Assembly: GCA_051747745.1 (NCBI GenBank)
Contig: JBNJGL010000014.1
Coordinates: 1 to 44,405 of the forward strand
From: QPJE01 sp051747745
GTDB lineage: Bacteria; Bacillota; Halanaerobiia; Halanaerobiales; Halanaerobiaceae
DNA: 44,405 nucleotides
Direction of reading: 5' to 3'
The first letter of the stretch is position 1. Each line of letters begins with the position of its first letter. Below, one piece after another: positions 32,886 to 39,835 of this stretch. The notes under the pieces were generated by a model. It worked only from the letters and a program-made list of their open reading frames with translations. It searched no databases and was not told the DNA's origin. Position numbers and translations under genes: made by a program.

Positions 32886-32904
32886 CTCGGGGCAAGCCCA
32901 CGAG
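32886..32904 (-). other. GC-rich stem-loop in the sufB-sufD gap
   Basis: CTCG-GGGC-AA-GCCC-A-CGAG forms an 8-bp stem with one bulged A, in a GC-rich 40-base patch unlike the surroundings. On the minus strand it ends at the GAGGAGGG ribosome binding site of sufD, so it could modulate sufD translation or mRNA processing. Confidence 0.5.
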
Positions 32905-32934
32905 CTTTGCTAGCAGACTATAACTTCTATCACC

Positions 32935-34338
32935 CTATCCTATTGTTCCTTCTAATTCAAGATTAATCAGGTTGTTAAGTTCAACAGCATATTCTAAAGG
33001 AAGTTCTTTTGCAATAGGTTCAACAAAACCGCGCACAATCATTGCCTTAGCTTCTTCCTCACTTATTCCTCTGCTCATCAGATAGAATATCGATTCTTCA
33101 CTAATTCTACCCACCCTGGCTTCATGACCAATATCTATATCATCTGTATTGAGATCCATTATCGGCAGTGTATCAGAATGTGATTCATTATCAAGCATCA
33201 GTGATTCACAGGAAACTGTCGCCTTAGAGTGATGAGCTTTATCGGTAACTTTAAGCAGTCCCCGGTAATATGCATGTCCTCCATCTTTGGCAATAGACCG
33301 TGAATTAACATTTGAAGTTGTATTTGGTGCAGCATGTATCACCTGAGCACCGGTATCTAAATACTGGCCCTCTGCTGCAAAGGTTATCCCTGTAAATTCA
33401 GCTCTTGCTCTTTCTCCTTTAAGAATACTCATCGGATAGAGCATAGAGACTTTTGATCCAAATGAACCAGATACCCATTCTATAACCCCATCTTTTTCAA
33501 CAACTGCTCTTTTTGTATTCAAATTGTACATATTCCTGGACCAATTTTCTATAGTACTGTACCTTAATTTAGCACCTTCACCTATAAATAACTCTACAGC
33601 ACCTGCATGGAGATTATTTACAGAATATTTTGGAGCAGAACACCCTTCAATAAAATGCGCTTTGGCTCCTTCTTCCAGAATAATAAGTGTATGCTCAAAC
33701 TGACCGGCTCCTGGTGCATTTAATCTGAAATATGACTGCAGTGGTATCTCTACATCTACTCCCGCCGGTACATAGACAAAAGAACCTCCAGACCAGACAG
33801 CTCCATGCAGGGCAGAAAATTTATGGTCTCCGGGAGTAATCAACTTCATAAAATGTTCTTTAACAATGTCTTCATGCTCTTTAACAGCATTTTCCATGTC
33901 CATATAAATTACACCCTGATCTGTAAGCTCTTTTTTTAAATTGTGGTATACAACTTCAGAATCATACTGAGCTCCTACACCGGCCAGAGATTTTTTCTCT
34001 GCTTCCGGTATTCCCAGTGAATCAAAGGTCTTTTTTATATCTTCAGGCACCTGGTCCCAGTCACTCTGAAGGTCAGCATCAGGACGAATATAGGTAACTA
34101 TATTATCCATATCAAGATCAGAAATATCTGCTCCCCAGTCAGGTATCTTTTTATCCTGATAGATTTTTAAAGATTTCAATCTAAACTCTCTCATCCAGTC
34201 TGGCTCATCTTTTTCACGAGAAATTTCTTTTATCACTTCAGGAGTTAACCCTTTTTGTGATTTAAATTTATATTTTACTTTATCTTTATTATCAAAAACA
34301 TCTCTATTAATATCTTCTACATAAGTTTTTTTACTCAT
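32935..34338 (-). CDS. sufB: Fe-S cluster assembly scaffold protein SufB
   Basis: 467 residues from ATG 34338, 8 bases after AGGAGGG; a reading 11 codons longer overlaps sufC and is rejected. Conserved features: GLTPEVIKEISREKDEPDWM near 30-49, SVNNLHAGAVELFIGEGAKL near 240-259, FTGITFAAEGQYLDTGAQVI near 313-332 and the C-terminal DIGHEARVGRISEESIFYLM near 413-432. SufB carries the nascent cluster within SufBC2D. It follows sufC by 13 bases and precedes sufD by 62. Confidence 0.96.
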   Translation of the reverse strand: MSKKTYVEDINRDVFDNKDKVKYKFKSQKGLTPEVIKEISREKDEPDWMREFRLKSLKIYQDKKIPDWGADISDLDMDNIVTYIRPDADLQSDWDQVPEDIKKTFDSLGIPEAEKKSLAGVGAQYDSEVVYHNLKKELTDQGVIYMDMENAVKEHEDIVKEHFMKLITPGDHKFSALHGAVWSGGSFVYVPAGVDVEIPLQSYFRLNAPGAGQFEHTLIILEEGAKAHFIEGCSAPKYSVNNLHAGAVELFIGEGAKLRYSTIENWSRNMYNLNTKRAVVEKDGVIEWVSGSFGSKVSMLYPMSILKGERARAEFTGITFAAEGQYLDTGAQVIHAAPNTTSNVNSRSIAKDGGHAYYRGLLKVTDKAHHSKATVSCESLMLDNESHSDTLPIMDLNTDDIDIGHEARVGRISEESIFYLMSRGISEEEAKAMIVRGFVEPIAKELPLEYAVELNNLINLELEGTIG

Positions 34339-34351
34339 TATAGAACCCCTC

Positions 34352-35107
34352 CTAACAGCAGAGCTTTTCATTTATTAGCTCTTTATAACCCTTTTCTTCA
34401 ATTTCACGGGCCAGTTCAATATCACCTGTTTTTACTATTTGTCCATCTATAAGTACATGTACAAAGTCAGGTTTCACATAATCTAATATCTGATTATGGT
34501 GGGTTATAATTATTACAGCATTTTCATCAGATGAAAGCTTTTTTATTCCTTCTGCAACAGTTTTTGTGGCATCAACATCAAGCCCAGAATCAGTTTCATC
34601 AAGAACTGCCAGTCTGGGTTGTAAAACAGCCATCTGCAGGATTTCATTTTTCTTTTTCTCTCCACCAGAAAAACCTTTATTTAAATATCTTTCTGCATAT
34701 TCCTGATCAATATCAAGCAGTTTCATCTTTTCTTCAAGCAGAAACTTAAATTCAAAAATACTTTGATTTTCACCTGTTACTGCAGATTTAGCAGTTCTAA
34801 GAAAATTTTCTACTGTTACGCCTGGAATTTCTTGAGGGTATTGAAAAGATAAAAATATTCCTCTTTTAGCTCTTTTATCAACAGCAAGGTCATTTATAAC
34901 ATCCCCTTCAAACTTTATTTCTCCCTGAGTAATTTTGTGTTCCGGATGTCCCATCAGTACATTTGCCAGTGTCGACTTTCCGGCACCATTAGGACCCATA
35001 ATGACATGTGTTTCTCCTTTATTTACCTCTAAATTAATGCCTTTTAAAATTTCCTGATCTTCAACTATAGATTTTAAATCATTAATTTCGAGAAGTTTTT
35101 TATCCAT
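34352..35107 (-). CDS. sufC: Fe-S assembly ATPase SufC
   Basis: 251 residues, ABC ATPase without membrane partner. Walker A GPNGAGKSTLANVLMGHPEH near 39-58, Q loop ISLSFQYPQEIPGV (FLSFQYPQEIPGV, near 85-97), signature NKGFSGGEKKKNEILQMAVL near 143-162, Walker B LAVLDETDSGLDVDA near 166-180, switch His in IIITHHNQILDYV. The LDETDSGLD variant (ETD instead of EPT) is the SufC hallmark. It binds SufB and SufD and drives cluster assembly. First gene of sufC-B-D-S-U, about 45 bases after the predicted start of transcription. Confidence 0.97.
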   Translation of the reverse strand: MDKKLLEINDLKSIVEDQEILKGINLEVNKGETHVIMGPNGAGKSTLANVLMGHPEHKITQGEIKFEGDVINDLAVDKRAKRGIFLSFQYPQEIPGVTVENFLRTAKSAVTGENQSIFEFKFLLEEKMKLLDIDQEYAERYLNKGFSGGEKKKNEILQMAVLQPRLAVLDETDSGLDVDATKTVAEGIKKLSSDENAVIIITHHNQILDYVKPDFVHVLIDGQIVKTGDIELAREIEEKGYKELINEKLCC

Positions 35108-35159
35108 AATATAGATTCCCCTTATTCATAGTTTTTTACTCAACTTTAACACTGTCTAT

Positions 35160-35188
35160 ATCATACTATATTACTCAGGATTAGTCAA
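35160..35188 (-). promoter_or_regulatory. suf operon promoter with candidate Rrf2/IscR-type operator
   Basis: Minus-strand TTGACT (35188-35183), 17-base spacer, TATGAT (35165-35160). The -35 and spacer contain AAACTTGACTA, close to the left half of the IscR type 1 consensus, and the partial dyad ACTAA-N5-AGTAA. A related ACTAA-N6-AGTAA overlaps the promoter of the rrf2 gene at 36204. Confidence 0.75.
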
Positions 35189-35200
35189 GTTTTTAGTTAA

Positions 35201-35246
35201 CAAAAAATAGCTATTTTGAAGTGAATGTACTCTCCCCAAAATAGCT
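35201..35246 (-). terminator. Intrinsic terminator after the DsrE-like gene region / before suf
   Basis: AGCTATTTT/AAAATAGCT 9-bp stem, 20-base loop, followed on the minus strand by ATTTTTTG. In the minus orientation it lies 48 bases after the DsrE-like stop and just before the suf promoter, so suf is its own transcription unit. Confidence 0.75.
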
Positions 35247-35293
35247 TAAAAAAAGTAATTTTTTAATTTATGATATTTTAAAATTTAATTTTT

Positions 35294-35632
35294 TTAAATT
35301 GTCAATACTTTCATATCATCTTTAAGATAATCTGACAGTGGTTTTCCCATATACTTTACCTCAATACCCAGATCTTCAAGTTTTTCAGAAACGCCATATT
35401 CATCTGAACAGGCTTTACATGCCTCAACTTTAATATCTACTTTAATAAATTTCTTGATTTCTTCCTGAAGACTTTTATTTTCACTTAAAAGCCTGGAAGA
35501 TGGACCCCATACTATAAAAGTTACATTTTCAAACCAATTCTGTTTTTTTGCATTAAATACATACATAAAAACCATCTTTTTAGCAACTTCTATATCACCA
35601 CTGGTCCAGAGAACAGCTAAGTTATTATTCAT
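35294..35632 (-). CDS. DsrE/DsrF-like small protein
   Basis: 112 residues. NNNLAVLWTSGDIEVAKKMV at the start, VTFIVWGPSSRLLSENKSLQ near 37-56 and VKVEACKAC-like (VEACKACSDEYG, C72 and C75) followed by LGIEVKYMG fit the DsrE-like fold, a small alpha/beta protein often involved in sulfur relay or thiol chemistry. A single CxxC is retained. Function is not established for this subgroup. It lies between the rrf2 regulator and the suf operon, which supports a link with sulfur or Fe-S metabolism (inference). GGGAGTGAG precedes the ATG. Confidence 0.8.
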   Translation of the reverse strand: MNNNLAVLWTSGDIEVAKKMVFMYVFNAKKQNWFENVTFIVWGPSSRLLSENKSLQEEIKKFIKVDIKVEACKACSDEYGVSEKLEDLGIEVKYMGKPLSDYLKDDMKVLTI

Positions 35633-35714
35633 AATATGCTCACTCCCATTGTATTATTATAAAATTTTAATTTTTTAATTTCATTTAACAATAAATATCT
35701 TTTTACTACTTTTT

Positions 35715-35801
35715 TTAACCTTCTTCCAGTTCTACTCCCAGGCCATCGGCTGTCCTATTTACATAATTAAAATATGCAACAACCTGATTTATGTCTTTAA
35801 T
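35715..35801 (-). pseudogene. 3' remnant of an AhpD-like / peroxidase-related (CMD family) gene
   Basis: Directly after the rrf2 stop, another minus-strand frame reads IKDINQVVAYFNYVNRTADG then LGVELEEG and a stop. This closely resembles the C-terminal end of AhpD-like 'peroxidase-related' proteins, where a YFNxVNRxADxLGVE stretch is typical. An in-frame TGA stands just upstream and no start exists, so only about 28 codons survive. The rest was probably lost when the rrf2 region was joined here. The call rests on memory of the family ending. Confidence 0.55.
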
Positions 35802-36204
35802 TCATTTCTGGCTTTAATATATCTCTAATTGTAGTCTTTTTAAGATGGTCAAGCATTTTCTGATATGCAGCACCAAAAACAGCATGTATTTTACATCGAT
35901 CTCTTATTGTACAACCGTGTATTTCATCAACACATTCAAAAATATTATCTTCTGCCTCAAAAATAGTCATTATTTGGGCAAGATCGATATCTTCTGCTTT
36001 TTTGCTTAGTTTATAGCCTCCATTTTTGCCTTCTTCAGAATTAACTATACCACTATTGGACAATTCCTGCATTACCTTGGCAAGATAGGAAGGCGAAACA
36101 TTTTCTATCTCTGCAATTTCTTTTACAGATAACTCTTCATCTTTATTTCTGGCAAGAATCATTAGAGCATGAACAGCATAATCTGTTTTTCTTGAAGTTT
36201 TCAT
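35797..36204 (-). CDS. Rrf2/IscR-family transcriptional regulator
   Basis: 135 residues. N-terminal winged helix (MKTSRKTDYAVHALMILARN, then SVKEIAEIENVSPSYLAKVM as the recognition region and the EEGKNGGYKLSKKAEDI wing). Three cysteines, C91, C98 and C104 (spacing x6, x5), match the Fe-S ligand positions of IscR (C-x5-C-x5-C) with one extra residue. It probably binds a [2Fe-2S] cluster and senses Fe-S status, nitrosative or oxidative stress. It lies upstream of the DsrE-like gene and the suf operon in the same direction. A 16-bp palindrome overlapping its own promoter suggests autoregulation. Confidence 0.93.
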   Translation of the reverse strand: MKTSRKTDYAVHALMILARNKDEELSVKEIAEIENVSPSYLAKVMQELSNSGIVNSEEGKNGGYKLSKKAEDIDLAQIMTIFEAEDNIFECVDEIHGCTIRDRCKIHAVFGAAYQKMLDHLKKTTIRDILKPEMN

Positions 36205-36269
36205 TATAAGTTTTTACATCTCCTTTAAATTGATTCTCTGGATATATTCGGACTTTATTTATCCGCGTT

Positions 36270-36310
36270 TACTATAAACTTAGTATATTATATATGAATA
36301 TGTTTTACAA
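36270..36310 (-). promoter_or_regulatory. rrf2 promoter with overlapping palindrome
   Basis: Minus-strand TTGTAA (36310-36305), 17-base spacer, TATACT (36287-36282). The palindrome TACTAAGTTTATAGTA at 36270-36285 (arms TACTA/TAGTA) overlaps the -10 and start point, a standard place for an autorepressor site. Confidence 0.65.
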
Positions 36311-36479
36311 GCTAAATTTCTGACTATTCTAAAAATAAGTTAAATATTTAATCATCTTTTATTAAAACATATACTATAATTTTATTAGCTTATATTTTTT
36401 ATAAAAAAACTTTATATATTAATATTTCTATGTTATAATATAAATCGATGTGAAAATAATAACATATGAGGTGATATTT

Positions 36480-36941
36480 GTGGAAAAAGAAAGAAAAGAA
36501 AATCTACTTGCTGAAACAAGGAAGACAGCTGAAGATTATTTTAGACGAGGTGATTATTTCTGTTCAGAATCCGTCATTACTACAATTAATGATGCTTTAG
36601 GACAGCCTTTTGATCCTTCTATTGTAAAAATGGCTTCTGGTTTTCCGGTTGGAATTGGAAAGTCAAAATGTTTGTGTGGTGCGGTAAGTGGAGGTATTAT
36701 GGCACTCGGACTTGCTTATGGCCGCGAAAAGCCAGGTGATCCAATGCCAGAATCATTTCCAAACAGTGCCGATCTGCATGATTATATAATTGAGGAGTAT
36801 GGTTCAACCTGCTGCAGAGTTTTAACAAGAAAATTTGATGATTTTAAATCTCAGGAGAGAGCAGATCACTGTATTCAAATAACAGGAGAAGCTGCAGCCT
36901 GGGTTATGAGAAACTTTATAGAAAATGGGATAATAAAATAA
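36480..36941 (+). CDS. C_GCAxxG_C_C family Cys-motif protein
   Basis: 153 residues from GTG 36480, 6 bases after GAGGTG; the longer reading from 36450 lacks a ribosome binding site. It carries the family's cysteine pattern: YFCSES, then KSKCLCGAVSGGIMALGLAY, then STCCRVLTRKFDD and a C-terminal DHCIQIT. Such proteins probably bind a redox centre or metal, but the role is unknown. A TATAAT at 36434-36439 is a candidate -10 with a weak -35. It is transcribed away from rrf2 and followed after 17 bases by a TDT permease, likely its functional partner. Confidence 0.85.
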   Translation: MEKERKENLLAETRKTAEDYFRRGDYFCSESVITTINDALGQPFDPSIVKMASGFPVGIGKSKCLCGAVSGGIMALGLAYGREKPGDPMPESFPNSADLHDYIIEEYGSTCCRVLTRKFDDFKSQERADHCIQITGEAAAWVMRNFIENGIIK

Positions 36942-36958
36942 ACGGGGGTATTATTTAA

Positions 36959-37879
36959 ATGAAAAATTTAATTAAAAATACACCCATAGCTATATCAGGT
37001 CTAATGCTTGGTCTGGCTGGAATGGGAAATTTAATAGCTCCATATGGAATTACTTATAAAACTGCTGCTGGTATTTTATCAGCTCTAATAGCCTTAATTC
37101 TGATAGTTAGATTTATATTTTACTGTCCGGAGTGTCTGGAAGATTTGAATAATCCTATTACTGCCAGTGTTGCCCTAACTTTTCCTATGGGGATTATGAT
37201 TTTATCTACGTATATCAAAAATATCTCATACCAGACAGCATTATTCGGCTGGCGTACAGCTATAATACTGCATGGTATATTAATTCTACTGTTTTCTTTT
37301 AAATTTATTATCAATTTTGATATCAAAAAAGTATTTCCAAGTTATTTTATTGTTTATGTAGGTATTGTAGTTGGTGCTGTTACTGCTCCAGCTTTTAACA
37401 GCATTCAGCTGGGACAAATTCTTTTTTATTTTGGTTTTATAAGCTATATGATTTTATTACCTGTTGTAAGTTACAGGGTTTTTAAAATAAAACAGATAGC
37501 AAAACCGGCATTACCCACTCTAGCAATTTTCACTGCTCCTGCCGGACTGTGCCTGGCTGGATATATGAGTGCTTTTTCTGAAAAAAATACATTTATATTC
37601 AGTCTGCTTCTGGTTTTAACATTAATTTCTGCAGCAGCAGTTATATCTTATTTACCAAAGATGATTTCTATAGGATTTTATCCAAGCTTTTCTGCTTTTA
37701 CATTTCCCTTTGTTATTACAGGGATAGGTTTAAAGATGAGCAATATTTATTTAAAAGGAAGATTTAATTTTAGTTTTCTGGAATTTCCAGCTTTAATTGT
37801 AGAAATACTTTCGATAATACTTGTAATTTATGTTTTTTTACATTATTCCAAATTTTTATTGAATAATTCTGAATATTAA
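36959..37879 (+). CDS. TDT-family (TehA/SLAC1-like) anion permease
   Basis: 306 residues with about ten membrane helices, matching the tellurite-resistance/dicarboxylate transporter family. Family features are PIAISGLMLGLAGMGNLI in helix 1, TASVALTFPMGIMILSTYIK near 68-87, YFIVYVGIVVGAVTAPAF near 128-145 and LAIFTAPAGLCLAGYMSAF near 187-205, the repeated F-x-x-P-A-G type stretches seen in TehA and SLAC1. Members move small anions such as sulfite, malate or chloride; the substrate here is unknown. GGGGGT precedes the ATG. It forms a two-gene unit with the Cys-motif protein and ends at a terminator. Confidence 0.87.
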   Translation: MKNLIKNTPIAISGLMLGLAGMGNLIAPYGITYKTAAGILSALIALILIVRFIFYCPECLEDLNNPITASVALTFPMGIMILSTYIKNISYQTALFGWRTAIILHGILILLFSFKFIINFDIKKVFPSYFIVYVGIVVGAVTAPAFNSIQLGQILFYFGFISYMILLPVVSYRVFKIKQIAKPALPTLAIFTAPAGLCLAGYMSAFSEKNTFIFSLLLVLTLISAAAVISYLPKMISIGFYPSFSAFTFPFVITGIGLKMSNIYLKGRFNFSFLEFPALIVEILSIILVIYVFLHYSKFLLNNSEY

Positions 37880-37928
37880 TATATGATTTATAAAATACTA
37901 AAAATAAAGCTTCTCCAGCTGATACAGA

Positions 37929-37958
37929 AACAGCCAGTGTGAAGTTTGCCTGGCTGTT
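37929..37958 (+). terminator. Intrinsic terminator of the TDT permease unit
   Basis: AACAGCCAG/CTGGCTGTT 9-bp stem, 12-base loop, followed by TTTTAAAT; 50 bases after the permease stop. Confidence 0.8.
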
Positions 37959-38011
37959 TTAAATAAACCATCTTAATAAAATAAGATGATTTTCAATAAA
38001 TTCACATTAAG

Positions 38012-38046
38012 AACTGTCCTCTTATTGATGAAATTTGAGGACAGTT
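38012..38046 (-). terminator. Terminator-like hairpin between convergent genes
   Basis: Perfect 10-bp stem AACTGTCCTC/GAGGACAGTT with a 15-base loop, between the TDT permease and the convergent AI-2E gene. T-rich sequence follows on both strands without a clean tract, so direction is uncertain. Confidence 0.65.
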
Positions 38047-38054
38047 TAATTCTT

Positions 38055-39119
38055 TTATTCTTCTATTTTTGTCAGATATTTTCTTTTAAATATCAGCCGG
38101 ATTATTACATAAATCGGTACAGCTGTTAGAGCTCCAATAAATCCAAAAAGATATACTGCAGCCAGCACAACAAAAAGAACTACTAATGGATGTATTTCCA
38201 GCCGTTTCCCCTGGACAAATGGCCGTATCAGATTCCCTTCCAGATACTGTGCTATTAAAAGCACAATTCCAACTCCAAAGATCATTATAAATCCTTTAGA
38301 CAGTGCTACAAAAAGTGCCGGTAAACTACCTATAATTGGTCCTATAATCGGAACAAGAGAAGTTATCATTGCAATTAAAGCCAGTGTGATTGCATTAGGC
38401 AGACCAATTATTAAAAATCCAACCATCATTACAATTCCCAGCAGAAATGCAACAACAAGCTGTGAGCTTATAAATGTCGATAGAGCTTCATCTATTTCCC
38501 TTAATAGACTTTCAGTATTTTCTCTTTTCTCTTTAGGTATTACTCTGATGAAATTATTATATATTTTTTCGTCATCTTTTAAAAAATAGAAAAGAACAAA
38601 TGGAATTAAAACAATAATCATACCCACATTGGTTATAGAGGCAAATATACCCATGTAATTATAGCCGGAAACTTTTTGAATGATTTTATTGGCATAATTA
38701 ATTATTCTTTCCTGGAGATTAAAATCCTGCAGATAATCTGTTTCTGAAGTTAAAACATTTCTCAATTTTTCTAAATTACTTATTATAATTTCATAACTTA
38801 AAGAGTAGTATCTGCCCAGTTCTTTTATTTCATTATAAATAATACTGCCGCCAAAATAAAAAATAATCGTCAGAAGTAAAATAACCGCTAGAAGTGTTAG
38901 AATAATAGAAAGAGATTTACTTTTTATCCATCTATTTAAAAATCTAACTGAAGGACGCAGAAGATAATATAAAAATCCACCGAGTAAAAGCGGCAGTAAA
39001 ACAAAAGATAAAACCGAAGAAAGAGGTTTCATAATATAAGGTATTTGACCTGCTAAAAAAATAATTAAAAGCACCAGTATAACTGCATAAGCTGTCCTGA
39101 AAAATCTATTTTCTGTCAT
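38055..39119 (-). CDS. AI-2E family transporter (PerM/YdbT-like)
   Basis: 354 residues with about eight membrane helices. Family marks include FVLLPLLLGGFLYYLLRPSV near 37-56, a long soluble helical region around 90-150, then FLKDDEKIYNNFIRVIPKEK near 179-198 and the conserved GLPNAITLALIAMITSLVPI near 240-259 with GPIIGSLPALFVAL after it. The name is historical: members include autoinducer-2 exporters and Na+/H+ antiporters, and the substrate cannot be inferred. It follows the ComFB-like gene by 61 bases in the same direction. Confidence 0.9.
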   Translation of the reverse strand: MTENRFFRTAYAVILVLLIIFLAGQIPYIMKPLSSVLSFVLLPLLLGGFLYYLLRPSVRFLNRWIKSKSLSIILTLLAVILLLTIIFYFGGSIIYNEIKELGRYYSLSYEIIISNLEKLRNVLTSETDYLQDFNLQERIINYANKIIQKVSGYNYMGIFASITNVGMIIVLIPFVLFYFLKDDEKIYNNFIRVIPKEKRENTESLLREIDEALSTFISSQLVVAFLLGIVMMVGFLIIGLPNAITLALIAMITSLVPIIGPIIGSLPALFVALSKGFIMIFGVGIVLLIAQYLEGNLIRPFVQGKRLEIHPLVVLFVVLAAVYLFGFIGALTAVPIYVIIRLIFKRKYLTKIEE

Positions 39120-39180
39120 TTTTATGGCTCCTCAATATTTGCTAAAATATATTAAATTTCCTGTCAATTTACAGGTTGTT

Positions 39181-39498
39181 TTAATCTCTCGAGTTATTAT
39201 GATGACAATCTTTTGCAACAATATTTATTGCTTTTGTTACAGTTGCCAGTAAATCTACTGAATTCTGCTGTTCTAATTCTGCTGTTTTTGTATAGACTTC
39301 TCCTTTTTTAGTTGCAACATATTTTGCCGGCAGTCGGTTGAGCGCATATGTCGCCATATCAACAAGACATTCTTCACAGGTACAAATATCCTGGAATTTT
39401 TCTCTTTTAAGAAGTTCAGACATACTGTTTAGAACAAGATCCTCTGTGTGATTATGCAGTTTCTTTCTTATATTTTCTATGTATTTTTCTGCACTCAT
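39181..39498 (-). CDS. ComFB-family (late competence) protein
   Basis: 105 residues. EDLVLNSMSELLKRE near 19-33, then DICTCEECLVDMATYALNRL near 37-56 and PAKYVATKKGEVYTK near 57-71, with a final CHH near 98-100. This is the ComFB pattern: a small helical protein with clustered cysteines (C39, C41, C44 and C98) that probably bind zinc. The family occurs in Bacillus competence operons and widely as a stand-alone protein; its role is not clear and some members bind cyclic dinucleotides. The ATG follows GAGGGATTTATTTT. Two inverted repeats lie upstream. Confidence 0.88.
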   Translation of the reverse strand: MSAEKYIENIRKKLHNHTEDLVLNSMSELLKREKFQDICTCEECLVDMATYALNRLPAKYVATKKGEVYTKTAELEQQNSVDLLATVTKAINIVAKDCHHNNSRD

Positions 39499-39542
39499 AA
39501 AATAAATCCCTCTTTTCTTAATATTAGTTATTATTATATTTC

Positions 39543-39594
39543 TTTATAAAGCAGCAAATACCTGCTTTATAAACCGACTGAGTTTAATTGTCCT
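39543..39594 (-). promoter_or_regulatory. Possible comFB promoter with overlapping 12-bp dyad
   Basis: Minus-strand AGGACA (39594-39589), 17-base spacer, TATAAA (39571-39566). A perfect dyad, TTTATAAAGCAG/CTGCTTTATAAA with a 7-base loop (39543-39573), covers the -10 and start point, as an operator would. Confidence 0.5.
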
Positions 39595-39597
39595 AAG

Positions 39598-39666
39598 AAA
39601 CCTAAAAATCAAATTTTGGGTGTGTCCACAAAAAGAGTATTTGTGGGAGAACCAATTTTTAGGTTT
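39598..39666. repeat. 69-base two-tier inverted repeat
   Basis: Outer arms AAACCTAAAAAT/ATTTTTAGGTTT (12 bp) and inner arms CCACAAA/TTTGTGG (7 bp) enclose a GAGTA-containing loop. Ends of the inner part (GGGTGTGTCCACAAA and its imperfect complement) recall terminal repeats of a small mobile element. There is no T tract on either side. It could be a MITE or solo end, or a structured leader. Confidence 0.55.
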
Positions 39667-39747
39667 ACCATTATAGATCAGCTTAATAACTTATTTTATA
39701 TCCCAGCTGCACAAATTGTACTATTAAAAATTTTTAAACATAAAAAA

Positions 39748-39769
39748 AGAGGAGGGTAAGCCCTCCTCT
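39748..39769 (-). terminator. Intrinsic terminator of the kor-mcm operon
   Basis: AGAGGAGGG/CCCTCCTCT 9-bp stem, 4-base loop, followed on the minus strand by seven T. It lies 67 bases after the mutase stop. Confidence 0.92.
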
Positions 39770-39835
39770 CATTATAAACCAGGATATTAAATTGAATACT
39801 GCATATATTGGTATATATACTGTTTTATTATAATT

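Larger units (their letters stand above)
39499..39835. other. Intergenic region with two inverted repeats upstream of the comFB-like gene
   Basis: 337 bases without a gene. It contains the mcm terminator at 39748-39769, a large imperfect hairpin at 39598-39666 and a 12-bp dyad at 39543-39573 overlapping a possible promoter. The next two entries describe them. Confidence 0.7.

Noticed and set aside
34339..34371. Longer N-termini suggested for sufB, oppB, oppD, oppF, the aldo/keto reductase and tctB.
   Set aside because: In each case the extension overlaps the upstream gene or a hairpin and lacks a ribosome binding site, while a good AGGAGG-type site precedes the internal start that I chose.
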